The translations under genes and the position numbers were made by a program. This document shows positions 55,064 to 63,489 of a DNA stretch of 64,000 nucleotides, piece by piece (position 1 is the first letter of the stretch; the number at the start of each line of letters is the position of its first letter). Under the pieces are notes generated by a model. That model did no database searches. It was given only the letters and a program-made list of their open reading frames with translations, and was not told the origin of the DNA. Origin of the DNA: Sphingorhabdus wooponensis (GTDB lineage: Bacteria; Pseudomonadota; Alphaproteobacteria; Sphingomonadales; Sphingomonadaceae); NCBI RefSeq assembly GCF_003933235.1, contig NZ_RWJI01000001.1, forward strand, positions 750,001 to 814,000. Reading direction: 5' to 3'.

Positions 55064-55636
55064 ATGGCATTATCAATGCGTTTGTCGCGGGGCGGTTCGA
55101 AAAAGCGTCCTTATTATAAAATCGTCGTAGCCGACGCCCGTGCACCGCGCGATGGTAAGTTCATTGAGCGTATCGGCAGCTACAATCCACAGGCACCTAA
55201 GGATAGCGCTGAGCGCGTCATCCTCGACATCGAGCGCGCGAAACATTGGCTCGCCGCTGGTGCACAGCCATCGGACCGCGTTGCGCGCTTCCTAGACGTC
55301 GCTGGCGTCAAAGAGCGTAAGGTCAAGAACAACCCGAACAAGGGCGAACCAGGCCAGAAAGCCAAGGATCGTGCTGAAGATAAGGCGACCAAGCTTGCTG
55401 AAGCTGAAGAAGCCGCAGCAGCAGCAGCCGCTGCGCCAGCACCTGAGCCAGAGCCTGAAGTAGTCGCCGAAGAAGCGCCTGCCGCTGAAGAAGCTGCGCC
55501 TGCTGAAGCTGCTGCGGAAGAAGCACCTGCCGCTGAAGAAGCTGCACCTGCTGAGGCTGTTGCTGAAGAAGCACCTGCTGCTGAAGAAGCTGCTCCTGCA
55601 GCCGAAGAAGCAACTGAAGAAAAGGCCGAGGGCTAA
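55064..55636 (+). CDS. rpsP: 30S ribosomal protein S16 with long acidic tail
   Basis: The first about 85 residues are normal S16 ([20 protein letters not shown] through the [12 protein letters not shown] region). A basic linker and then about 85 further residues made almost only of Ala, Glu and Pro follow, giving 190 residues in total against the usual 80-90. The tail is a near-perfect repeat of a 16-residue unit. The tail is not part of the ribosomal fold; its role is unknown. It is second in the ffh-rpsP-rimM-trmD-rplS operon. Confidence 0.96.
   Translation: MALSMRLSRGGSKKRPYYKIVVADARAPRDGKFIERIGSYNPQAPKDSAERVILDIERAKHWLAAGAQPSDRVARFLDVAGVKERKVKNNPNKGEPGQKAKDRAEDKATKLAEAEEAAAAAAAAPAPEPEPEVVAEEAPAAEEAAPAEAAAEEAPAAEEAAPAEAVAEEAPAAEEAAPAAEEATEEKAEG
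55463..55606 (+). repeat. 48-base tandem repeat inside rpsP
   Basis: About three in-frame copies of a 48-base unit encode the 16-residue block beginning [15 protein letters not shown]. Copies differ mainly at silent third positions. Such repeats can change copy number by slippage without breaking the frame. Confidence 0.82.
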
Positions 55637-55639
55637 GCC

Positions 55640-56146
55640 TTGGCTGACAACACCGTCACGCTTGCCGCCGTCTCTGGTGCGCACGGCGTGACGGGTGAAG
55701 TCCGTCTCAAGCTGTTTTCAGACAGTCTGGACAGCTTGAAACATTATAAGAGTTTCAATGACGGGGCTTTGACGGTCAAGTCGCTACGCCCGACCAAAGA
55801 CGGCGCTATCGCCCGCTTTGCCGAAATCAACGACCGCAATGCAGCCGAAAAGCTGCGCAGCACACTCCTAACGGTTCCGCGGGAGGCTTTGCCCGAATTG
55901 GGTGAAGGCGAATTTTATTATAGCGACCTGTTGGGTTTGCCGTGCATATCCACCGATGGCACGGACCTTGGCAGTTGTATCACTGTCGAAAATTTCGGTG
56001 CGAGCGACGTGCTCGAAATCCAGATGCCGTCTGCCGACGGCAAGCCGGGTAAAAAGTTCATGGTCCCAATGACAGCTGATGCTGTCCCTGAATGGGCGGC
56101 TGGCGCAGGCGGGCGCATCGTCATCGATGCCGCTTTTGTGATATGA
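55640..56146 (+). CDS. rimM: Ribosome maturation factor RimM
   Basis: A 168-residue 30S assembly factor. The N-terminal RimM domain shows [18 protein letters not shown], and the C-terminal PRC-barrel begins at about residue 92 with [15 protein letters not shown]. It uses a TTG start (55640), three bases after the rpsP stop, giving [16 protein letters not shown], the expected N-terminus. Its stop overlaps the trmD start. A TTG start may keep its level below that of S16. Confidence 0.95.
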   Translation: MADNTVTLAAVSGAHGVTGEVRLKLFSDSLDSLKHYKSFNDGALTVKSLRPTKDGAIARFAEINDRNAAEKLRSTLLTVPREALPELGEGEFYYSDLLGLPCISTDGTDLGSCITVENFGASDVLEIQMPSADGKPGKKFMVPMTADAVPEWAAGAGGRIVIDAAFVI

Positions 56147-56883
56147 CCTTTCACGCCCAAATCCTCACGCTCTATCCTGAAATGTTCCCTGGGCCGCTCG
56201 GGATATCCTTAGCTGGCCGTGCGCTGGAAGAAGGGACATGGTCTTGCTCTCCTATTCAAATACGTGACTTTGCTTCGGATAAGCATCGCACCGTTGACGA
56301 TACACCTGCAGGCGGCGGGGCAGGGATGGTATTGCGGGCCGATATTCTCTCGGCGGCGGTCGCGCACGCAGCGGGACTTCATCCCAATGTTCCAATCCTT
56401 GCAATGACCCCGCGTGGTAAACCAATCGCGCAAGCGCGGATTCGTGCACTTGCGGATGGCCCCGGCGTAACGGTGCTATGCGGCCGGTTTGAAGGCTTTG
56501 ACGAACGCCTTTTCGACGCGCATCCAGAAATTGAGCAGGTCAGCATGGGCGACTTCGTCTTGTCCGGTGGCGAAATCGGGGCGCTGATGCTCTTAGACGC
56601 TTGCATTCGGCTGCTTCCCGGCGTAATGGGCGCCTCTTCCAGCGGTGACGAAGAGTCCTTTGAACAAGGATTGCTTGAATATCCGCACTACACCCGACCC
56701 AATGATTGGGAAGGGCGTATGATCCCTGAAGTGTTGCGATCGGGGGATCATGCGAAAATAGCTGCTTGGCGGAAACAACAGGCAGAGGAAATTACTCGGT
56801 TACGCAGACCGGACCTTTGGGGGCGTTACAAAGACGCCCGGGTTCAGCCTGCCTCTGACGTGCAACAAAAGAATAAGGATTAA
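56143..56883 (+). CDS. trmD: tRNA (guanine-37-N1)-methyltransferase
   Basis: A 246-residue SPOUT methyltransferase that makes m1G37 and prevents frameshifting. Motifs include [44 protein letters not shown] and [12 protein letters not shown]. The ATG at 56143 overlaps the rimM stop (ATGA), which decides the start against the longer frame. It lies in the classic rpsP-rimM-trmD-rplS order. Confidence 0.97.
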   Translation: MTFHAQILTLYPEMFPGPLGISLAGRALEEGTWSCSPIQIRDFASDKHRTVDDTPAGGGAGMVLRADILSAAVAHAAGLHPNVPILAMTPRGKPIAQARIRALADGPGVTVLCGRFEGFDERLFDAHPEIEQVSMGDFVLSGGEIGALMLLDACIRLLPGVMGASSSGDEESFEQGLLEYPHYTRPNDWEGRMIPEVLRSGDHAKIAAWRKQQAEEITRLRRPDLWGRYKDARVQPASDVQQKNKD

Positions 56884-56890
56884 ATGGGGC

Positions 56891-57283
56891 ATGAACCTCA
56901 TCCAAACACTCGAAGCCGAAGCTATTGCAGCTTTGTCAGAAAACAAAAAAATCCCTGCCTTCCGCGCAGGCGACACCGTCAAGGTGGGCGTGAAGGTCAT
57001 CGAAGGTGAGCGCACGCGTATTCAGAATTACGAAGGCGTGTGCATCGCGCGTTCGAACAAGGGCATGGGCTCCAACTTCACGGTACGCAAAATGTCGTTC
57101 GGTGAAGGCGTTGAGCGCGTATTCCCGCTGTACAGCCCGAATATCGACAGCATCGAAGTCGTCCGTAAGGGCGTCGTGCGTCGTGCGAAGCTTTACTATC
57201 TGCGTGGTTTGACCGGTAAGAAGGCACGTATTGCCGAGCGCCGCGACCCACGTCCTATTAAAACCACCGAGGCTGCCGAATAA
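56891..57283 (+). CDS. rplS: 50S ribosomal protein L19
   Basis: A 130-residue ribosomal protein. [31 protein letters not shown] and the [20 protein letters not shown] segment are conserved. It lies seven bases after trmD and is the last gene of the operon, followed by a strong terminator. Confidence 0.98.
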   Translation: MNLIQTLEAEAIAALSENKKIPAFRAGDTVKVGVKVIEGERTRIQNYEGVCIARSNKGMGSNFTVRKMSFGEGVERVFPLYSPNIDSIEVVRKGVVRRAKLYYLRGLTGKKARIAERRDPRPIKTTEAAE

Positions 57284-57316
57284 GGCAGGAGCCGCGTTGC
57301 GTTTCTAACCGAACAC

Positions 57317-57353
57317 AAAAGGCCGGGCTCCCATAAAGAGCCCGGCCTTTTTT
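57317..57353 (+). terminator. Rho-independent terminator of the ffh-rplS operon
   Basis: A perfect 14-base-pair stem (AAAAGGCCGGGCTC with GAGCCCGGCCTTTT) encloses a seven-base loop and is followed by further T residues. It separates rplS from asd. Confidence 0.95.
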
Positions 57354-57375
57354 ATTGCCATTGAAGGAAGTTAAC

Positions 57376-58401
57376 ATGGGTTATCGTATCGTAGTCGCAG
57401 GTGCGACGGGCAATGTGGGCCGTGAAGTTGTCAACATTCTGGCCGAACGCGCGTTCCCCGCTGATGAAGTCGCTGTGCTGGCATCATCGCGCAGCCAAGG
57501 TATCGAAATTGAATATGGCGATACCGACAAGATGCTGAAGATCCAGAATATCGAGAATTTCGATTGGACGGGTTGGGATATGGCCATTTTTGCCATCGGT
57601 TCGGAAGCAACCATGAAATACGCGCCGATTGCTGCTGCAGCTGGCTGCGTCGTCATCGATAACAGCTCGCTTTTCCGGATGGATCCCGATGTTCCGTTGA
57701 TCGTGCCGGAGGTCAACCCTGACGCCATCGATATCTATAAGCGCAAGAATATCATCGCCAACCCGAACTGCTCAACGGCGCAATTGGTCGTCGCGTTGAA
57801 GCCACTGCATGATTACGCCAAGATTACCCGCGTTGTCGTATCAACCTATCAGTCGGTGTCGGGCGCGGGCAAAGAGGGCATGGACGAATTGTTCGAACAG
57901 AGCCGCAACATCTTCGTTGGTGACAGCGCCGATGCCAAGAAGTTCACCAAGCAAATCGCGTTCAACGTCATTCCCCACATCGATAGCTTCCTCGACGATG
58001 GCTATACGAAGGAAGAGTGGAAGATGATGGTTGAGGTCAAAAAGATTCTCGACCCGAAAATCAAGCTGACCGCGACCTGCGTACGTGTGCCTGTCTTTGT
58101 GGGCCACAGCGAAGCCGTGAACATCGAATATGAGCGTGAAATGTCGGCAGAAATCGCGCAGAATATCTTGCGTGAGGCCCCTGGCATCATGTTGATCGAT
58201 AAGCGCGAAGATGGCGGTTATACGACGCCTGTTGAGGCTGCAGGTGATGATGCAACTTATGTGAGCCGCGTGCGCGAAGACCCGACCGTTGACAATGGCC
58301 TTGCCTTCTGGTGCGTGTCGGATAATTTACGCAAGGGCGCTGCGCTAAATGCGGTGCAGATTGCCGAGCTACTTGGGCGTCGGCATTTGAAAAAGGGATA
58401 A
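57376..58401 (+). CDS. asd: Aspartate-semialdehyde dehydrogenase
   Basis: A 341-residue enzyme of the aspartate pathway to lysine, threonine, methionine and diaminopimelate. The NADP motif is VVAGATGNVGREVV, the catalytic cysteine is in IIANPNCSTAQLV, and the substrate and catalytic residues around KFTKQIAFNVIPHID are typical. The ATG at 57376 follows AAGGAAG. It is separated from rplS by the terminator and likely has its own promoter within about 20 bases, or escapes termination. Confidence 0.97.
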   Translation: MGYRIVVAGATGNVGREVVNILAERAFPADEVAVLASSRSQGIEIEYGDTDKMLKIQNIENFDWTGWDMAIFAIGSEATMKYAPIAAAAGCVVIDNSSLFRMDPDVPLIVPEVNPDAIDIYKRKNIIANPNCSTAQLVVALKPLHDYAKITRVVVSTYQSVSGAGKEGMDELFEQSRNIFVGDSADAKKFTKQIAFNVIPHIDSFLDDGYTKEEWKMMVEVKKILDPKIKLTATCVRVPVFVGHSEAVNIEYEREMSAEIAQNILREAPGIMLIDKREDGGYTTPVEAAGDDATYVSRVREDPTVDNGLAFWCVSDNLRKGAALNAVQIAELLGRRHLKKG

Positions 58402-58404
58402 GTT

Positions 58405-59052
58405 ATGGGGCTGCAAGCCGATATTTTCTGGTCGTTTCGCAGCCCCTATAGCTACCTTGCCACGCGGCGATATAGCGCGCTAGCGCAAGAATATGATCTG
58501 AATATCAATCTGCGTCCGGTCTATCCGCTTGCCATTCGTGAGCCTGACTTTTTTGAGCGCAGCCATCCGAATTGGTTGCGCTATACCTTCACCGACATGT
58601 TCCGTGTGGCCCAGTTCCATGGCATCCCATTCGGCCCGCCTAGGCCCGACCCAATTGTGCAGGATGTGCGCACACGCAAGATTGCCGAGGAGCAGCCCTA
58701 TATTTTTCGCCTGACCCGGTTGGGCCAAGCTGCGGCGCGGCGCGGCAAAAGCCTCGCCTTTTGTGACGAAGTTTCGCGGCTCATTTGGGGCGGGGCGGAA
58801 AATTGGCATGAGGGTGACCATCTCACCAGCGCCGCGACCCGCGCGGGATTGGATTTGGTAGAGCTGGACGCCGAAGCGCTTCGCGATGCCGAAGCGCTCG
58901 ATGCTGAAATCGCAGAGAATCAGACGGCTTTGGAGGCCGCAGGGCATTGGGGCGTGCCAACTCTCGTTTTCGACGGCGAACCCTTTTTCGGGCAAGATCG
59001 CATCGACATGGCGCTGTGGCGCATGAAGCAAAAGGGATTGGTGGCGCGTTAG
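58405..59052 (+). CDS. DsbA-fold isomerase, 2-hydroxychromene-2-carboxylate isomerase family
   Basis: A 215-residue thioredoxin-like protein. It begins IFWSFRSPYSYLATRRYSAL, where the serine replaces the disulfide cysteine of DsbA, as in HCCA isomerases and kappa-class glutathione transferases. The C-terminal GVPTLVFDGEPFFGQDRIDM segment is the family signature. It may isomerise an aromatic breakdown product or use glutathione. The substrate is inferred from family only. It lies three bases after asd. Confidence 0.85.
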   Translation: MGLQADIFWSFRSPYSYLATRRYSALAQEYDLNINLRPVYPLAIREPDFFERSHPNWLRYTFTDMFRVAQFHGIPFGPPRPDPIVQDVRTRKIAEEQPYIFRLTRLGQAAARRGKSLAFCDEVSRLIWGGAENWHEGDHLTSAATRAGLDLVELDAEALRDAEALDAEIAENQTALEAAGHWGVPTLVFDGEPFFGQDRIDMALWRMKQKGLVAR

Positions 59053-59088
59053 TTTTATGCGTAGGTCTTTGAATATCGAGCGAGATTT

Positions 59089-59847
59089 ATGATTACATGC
59101 CATAGTTTTCAAGCCGTCGACGGCGTCGAGATTGCGTGGCGTGAAACGGGGCAGGGTCGGCCTTTGTTGTTGATACATGGCTTCATGTCTGAAGCGGATA
59201 CCAATTGGATTAAATATGGCCATGCTGTTGCGCTGGCCAATGCGGGATACCGCGTGATTATGCCGGATCTGCGCGCCCATGGGCTAAGTGGTAAGCCGCA
59301 TGACCCCGTACATTATCCGCGTGACATTCTGGCTGATGACCAATTCGCGTTGCTCGCGCATTTGGATATCACGGATTATGACCTTGGCGGTTATTCTCTG
59401 GGCGGGCGGACCGTGTCGCGGATGCTCGCACGTGGTGCCGCGCCTGGTCGGGCCGTTATCTCAGGCATGGGCTTGGAAGGCTTGACCCAGACAGGCAATC
59501 GTGGGGCTCATTTCCGGCATGTTTTCGACAATTTGGGGCAGCATGAAAAAGGGTCTTCCGCATGGATGGCGGAAGCATTTTTGAAAACCACTGGCGGTGA
59601 TCCGGCGGCGTTACGGCATATTTTGGATACGTTCGTTGATACCAATGTCACGGAGATTGCCAGTTGGACCCTTCCGGTCGCTATTGTGTGCGGTGAACAA
59701 GATGATGATAATGGCTCCGCAGCCGACCTCGCGGCACTTTTGCAACATGGGAAGCTGTTATCGGTGTCGGGCAATCATATGAGCGCGGTTACCAAGCCGG
59801 AGCTTGGGATGGCCTTTGTTGCGGCGCTGACGGGTGACCGCTGGTGA
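59089..59847 (+). CDS. Alpha/beta hydrolase
   Basis: A 252-residue hydrolase with no signal peptide. LLIHGFMSEAD gives the oxyanion region, GYSLGGRTVSRMLARG the nucleophile serine, and GNHMSAVTKPE the histidine near the end, with a likely acid in VCGEQDDD. Substrate unknown. Its stop overlaps the next start (GTGA). Confidence 0.88.
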   Translation: MITCHSFQAVDGVEIAWRETGQGRPLLLIHGFMSEADTNWIKYGHAVALANAGYRVIMPDLRAHGLSGKPHDPVHYPRDILADDQFALLAHLDITDYDLGGYSLGGRTVSRMLARGAAPGRAVISGMGLEGLTQTGNRGAHFRHVFDNLGQHEKGSSAWMAEAFLKTTGGDPAALRHILDTFVDTNVTEIASWTLPVAIVCGEQDDDNGSAADLAALLQHGKLLSVSGNHMSAVTKPELGMAFVAALTGDRW

Positions 59848-60419
59848 CGCTTCCTCCTTTCGATATCCAGCCTGTGTTGGTGGGCGAGCGGGTCATACTG
59901 CGGCCCTTAGTGACGACGGATTATGACGGGCTCTATGCTGTAGCGTCAGACCCCGAAATCTGGGCCATGCATCCGTTTCGCGATCGGTACAAAAGGGAAG
60001 TTTTTGACGCATTCTTCGCTGATGCCATTGCATCGCAGGGGGCCTTTGCCATTCTGGACCGCACGACCGATGAAATCATCGGCAGCACGCGCTTTGCGAA
60101 TTATGATCCAGCAACAGCAGAAATAGAAATTGGTTGGACCTTCTTTGCCACTGCATATTGGCGGACAGGCATAAATCGCGCAGTAAAGGCGCTGATGCTA
60201 AGACATATCTTTCAATTTGTTCGGATTGTTGTGTTTCAGGTCGGCGCAAACAATTTCCGTTCGCGCACCGCTGTGGAGCGTTTGGGAGGAAAGTTAGTGC
60301 GAGAGCATAAGCGTGACCACGGCGGGCAGGTGCATGACTATACCACCTATCATTTGACGTACGACGATACCCTGACAGGAGCGTTGGCGACGGCATTGGA
60401 GGGTGCGAGCAATGCTTAA
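59844..60419 (+). CDS. GNAT family N-acetyltransferase
   Basis: A 191-residue acetyltransferase of the RimJ/RimL type. VGERVILRPLVTTDYDGLYA is the N-terminal signature, IGWTFFATAYWRTGINRAVKA is the acetyl-CoA region, and QVGANNFRSRTAVERLGG completes the fold. It uses a GTG start that overlaps the previous stop. The acceptor is unknown; ribosomal proteins or small amines are typical. Confidence 0.88.
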   Translation: MTLPPFDIQPVLVGERVILRPLVTTDYDGLYAVASDPEIWAMHPFRDRYKREVFDAFFADAIASQGAFAILDRTTDEIIGSTRFANYDPATAEIEIGWTFFATAYWRTGINRAVKALMLRHIFQFVRIVVFQVGANNFRSRTAVERLGGKLVREHKRDHGGQVHDYTTYHLTYDDTLTGALATALEGASNA

Positions 60420-60942
60420 GGAAACAGCGCAGGAAAAGCGTTTCTGGGCATTCTGGCTGTTAGGTATTTTGTTGCTTGCGGCACAGATTGTGATGAACGT
60501 CTGGCTCGTCACAGACGCTACGCCTTTGGGCATGAGCGACCATCAGGCAGCCGGAAATGCGGCGCGTGTTGATTACATCCATGCTGCATGGGCCGCATCT
60601 GGGGTCATGGACCTTGCCATTTACAGCATGGAATTGGACCTTATCTTTATCGGCATTTATGCATGGGGCGCTTTTGCAGGCGGGCGGATGTTTGCTGCCG
60701 TGCCGCACCCCATGCTCGCGCGGCTCGGTAAGGTCATCATGGTTGCAGCCATCGGTTTTGCGATCACCGATTATGCGGAGACCATAAGTCAGCTCATTCA
60801 GGCAGCATTTACCGGCGGGCATGAACTGCTTTCCAGTGTCGCAGCAACGGCGCGGCCCATCAAAACGATATTGTTTCTGGTGACATTCTTCGGTGTGTTG
60901 GTCGGCTTGGCTATTCGAAGCTGGAAAAGCCGTGCAGCTTGA
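60412..60942 (+). CDS. Four-helix membrane protein of unknown function
   Basis: A 176-residue protein with about four hydrophobic segments (FWAFWLLGILLLAAQIVMNV, LIFIGIYAWGAFAGGR, VIMVAAIGFAIT and ILFLVTFFGVLVGLAI). The segment between the first two contains DYIHAAWAASGVMDLAIY. I do not recognise the family. The ATG at 60412 overlaps the acetyltransferase end by eight bases, so it is likely co-transcribed. Confidence 0.7.
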   Translation: MLKETAQEKRFWAFWLLGILLLAAQIVMNVWLVTDATPLGMSDHQAAGNAARVDYIHAAWAASGVMDLAIYSMELDLIFIGIYAWGAFAGGRMFAAVPHPMLARLGKVIMVAAIGFAITDYAETISQLIQAAFTGGHELLSSVAATARPIKTILFLVTFFGVLVGLAIRSWKSRAA

Positions 60943-60996
60943 CGCGGAAGACCGTAAGTTTCAACGTCGCGCTATTATATCTGTCAGGACCCAAAA

Positions 60997-62871
60997 ATGA
61001 AAAATCTTGTATCCATTGCCGCTCTGGCATTTGCCACGCTTTCCGTCCCCAGCATCGCCATGGCGCAAGATGCGCTAACGACAGCATCTACACCAACGGT
61101 ATCTGATGCAGACGCGTTTGTTGCGCGCGCCGAAAAGGACCTGTTCGACTTCTCCATCGAAGCTGGCCGTGTCGCGTGGATTAACTCCACCTATTTGACG
61201 GATGATACGGATGCCGTTGCAGCGCGCTACGGAGAGATCGGAACAGAAAAAGCTGTTGCTTACGCACTTGAGGCCGCCAAATATCAGGCACTTTCCGGCC
61301 TATCCTATGATACAAAGCGTAAATTGGATATTTTGCGCGGTGGCATAGTCTTGCCAGCGCCAACAACGCCGGGGGCAGCCGCGGAACTGGCGACCATATC
61401 AACCAAATTGCAGTCCGCTTATGGCAAGGGGCGGGGCACGTTGCGCGGCAAGGAAATCAACGGTTCGGATATTGAGGCCGAAATGGGTTCGAACCGCAAT
61501 CCTGAAGAACTGAAGGAAATGTGGGTAAGCTGGCACGACAATGTCGGTGCGCCTATGGGGCCCGATTACACGCGCATGGTGGACATCGCCAATAAAGGCG
61601 CTGCCGAGCTTGGTTATGCCGATGTAGGCGCCATGTGGCGGTCTGGCTATGACATGCCAGCCGATGATTTTGCCAAGCTGACCGACAAATTATGGCTGGA
61701 GGTAAAGCCACTTTATGACGAGCTGCACACCTATGTTCGCACGCAGCTGAACAAAAAATATGGCGATACCGTTCAGTCCAAAACTGGACCAATCCGCGCA
61801 GATTTGCTCGGCAATATGTGGGCGCAGGAATGGGGCAATATCTACGACATTGTCGCGCCTGCAGGGGCAGGTGATATCGGTTATGATATTGGCGAACTGC
61901 TGGTCACTAAGGGCTATAAGCAAACCGACTTGGTGGATTTCAGCGCCAATCGTGGCAAAGCGGAAAAAGACATGGTGAAGATTGGCGAAGGCTTCTTCTC
62001 ATCACTTGGCTTTGCACCATTGCCAAAAAGCTTTTGGGATCGCGCGCAGTTTATCAAACCTGCCGACCGCGAAGTCGTCTGCCACGCCTCAGCTTGGAAT
62101 GTGGACAATGTCGACGATTTGCGCATCAAAATGTGCATCAAGGTCAACAGCACCGATTTTGTGACGATCCACCATGAACTTGGGCATAATTATTATCAGC
62201 GCGCGTATAACAAGCAGCCATATCTTTATTTAAATGGTGCCAATGATGGTTTTCATGAGGCGATTGGCGATGCCATCGCTTTGTCGATCACGCCAAATTA
62301 TCTCGTCCAGATCGGCTTGCTAGATCCAGCCAAGGTCCCCGGCGCGGACAAGGACAATGGCCTTTTGCTGCGACAAGCCATGGACAAGGTTGCGTTTCTA
62401 CCCTTTGGTTTGTTGATCGATAAATGGCGTTGGGGTGTGTTCAACGGGACGATCACACCTACCAACTATAACAAGGGCTGGACCGATTTACGCCTCCAAT
62501 ATCAGGGTATTATTCCGCCGGTGGAACGTCCGGCCGACCGTTTTGATGCTGGGGCCAAATATCATATCCCCGGCAATACGCCCTATACGCGCTATTTCCT
62601 CGCCCGCATATTGCAGTTCCAATTCTACAAGGCGGCTTGCGATATTTCAGGCTGGAAGGGGCCGCTACACCGCTGTTCGTTCTATGGTAACAAGGATGTG
62701 GGCACGCGGCTGAACGCAATGCTCGAAATGGGCGCGTCGAAGCCTTGGCCAGATGCGCTTCAGGCCTTTACCGGCACGCGCGAAATGTCTGGTAAGCCGA
62801 TGCTCGAATATTTTGCGCCACTGATGAAATGGCTCAAGGTGCAGAATAAGGGTGTGGAAAAGGGCTGGTAA
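60997..62871 (+). CDS. M2 family peptidyl-dipeptidase (ACE-like), exported
   Basis: A 624-residue zinc metallopeptidase. The signal peptide starts MKNLVSIAALAFATLSVPSI and ends at AMA. The zinc motif HEXXH occurs as TIHHELGHNYYQRAY, with the third ligand glutamate in GFHEAIGDAIALS. Further segments RNPEELKEMWVSWHD and MWAQEWGNIYD are typical of bacterial ACE homologues, which remove C-terminal dipeptides. A strong terminator follows. Confidence 0.95.
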   Translation: MKNLVSIAALAFATLSVPSIAMAQDALTTASTPTVSDADAFVARAEKDLFDFSIEAGRVAWINSTYLTDDTDAVAARYGEIGTEKAVAYALEAAKYQALSGLSYDTKRKLDILRGGIVLPAPTTPGAAAELATISTKLQSAYGKGRGTLRGKEINGSDIEAEMGSNRNPEELKEMWVSWHDNVGAPMGPDYTRMVDIANKGAAELGYADVGAMWRSGYDMPADDFAKLTDKLWLEVKPLYDELHTYVRTQLNKKYGDTVQSKTGPIRADLLGNMWAQEWGNIYDIVAPAGAGDIGYDIGELLVTKGYKQTDLVDFSANRGKAEKDMVKIGEGFFSSLGFAPLPKSFWDRAQFIKPADREVVCHASAWNVDNVDDLRIKMCIKVNSTDFVTIHHELGHNYYQRAYNKQPYLYLNGANDGFHEAIGDAIALSITPNYLVQIGLLDPAKVPGADKDNGLLLRQAMDKVAFLPFGLLIDKWRWGVFNGTITPTNYNKGWTDLRLQYQGIIPPVERPADRFDAGAKYHIPGNTPYTRYFLARILQFQFYKAACDISGWKGPLHRCSFYGNKDVGTRLNAMLEMGASKPWPDALQAFTGTREMSGKPMLEYFAPLMKWLKVQNKGVEKGW

Positions 62872-62880
62872 GTAATTATA

Positions 62881-62909
62881 GCCCCGCCGCAAAGGGCGGG
62901 GCCATTTTT
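62881..62909 (+). terminator. Rho-independent terminator after the M2 peptidase
   Basis: GCCCCGCC and GGCGGGGC form an eight-base-pair GC stem with a six-base loop, followed within two bases by five T residues. It lies ten bases after the stop codon and just before the convergent H1-like gene. Confidence 0.92.
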
Positions 62910-62917
62910 AACAATTG

Positions 62918-63421
62918 TTAGGCAGTCGTTTTTGCGGCGGGTTTCGCCGGAGCCGTTTTCTTTACCGCTGGTTTTGCCCGCGTTGCAGGCGCCTTAGCGG
63001 CCGCAGGCTTCGCAGAAGGCTTAACCGCAGCGGCGGGCTTCGCGGCAGGTTTGATCACCGCTTTCTTCGCAACAGGTTTCTTCGGTGCAGGCTTTTTCGC
63101 AGCTGGTTTTTTGGCCGCAGGCTTCTTCGCTGCAGGCTTTGCGCTGCTTGCAGTTTTGCGATCATATACCTTCTTACCAGCCACGGCGGCTGCTGCAGTT
63201 GCGATAACCGCGCCAGCCACGGCGGCGGACTTGCCAGGATTTTCCTTAATGGCTGTGCCAGCGGTCGTGGCGACATGAGAGGCGGAATCTACCGCGGACT
63301 TAGCGGTGGTGGTCGCCGTTTCAGCCGCCGAACGCGCCTTGCCAGATAGCGAGCCGGTCAAACCGCGCAACCTGCTCAAAAATTTGTTCAATATACCAGT
63401 TTTTTCAAGTTCTTTCGGCAT
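62918..63421 (-). CDS. Histone H1-like Lys/Ala/Pro-rich protein
   Basis: A 167-residue protein. The first about 65 residues are helical and polar with ARSAAETATTTAKSAVDSAS, followed by an Ala-rich weakly hydrophobic stretch (AVAGAVIATAAAAVAG). From about residue 83 the chain is made of AAKKPAAKKPAPKK repeats, similar to the tail of the trigger factor at 26006 and to histone H1. The front part recalls DUF883 proteins, which attach to ribosomes or membrane. A DNA- or RNA-binding role is plausible but unproven. Confidence 0.72.
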   Translation of the reverse strand: MPKELEKTGILNKFLSRLRGLTGSLSGKARSAAETATTTAKSAVDSASHVATTAGTAIKENPGKSAAVAGAVIATAAAAVAGKKVYDRKTASSAKPAAKKPAAKKPAAKKPAPKKPVAKKAVIKPAAKPAAAVKPSAKPAAAKAPATRAKPAVKKTAPAKPAAKTTA

Positions 63422-63489
63422 GGGCCGCTCCTCCTTGGGTTGTAATGCAATGATAATAATCGTTGGGCGCTGTCTTCGTTACTAATTGC

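Noticed and set aside
55463-55606. CRISPR-like or satellite repeat
   Set aside because: The repeats are in frame, without spacers, and encode the acidic S16 tail.
62918-63349. Plus-strand frame rich in Arg/Gly/Leu opposite the H1-like gene
   Set aside because: It is the antisense image of the AAKKPA repeats; low-complexity repeats commonly keep all frames open.
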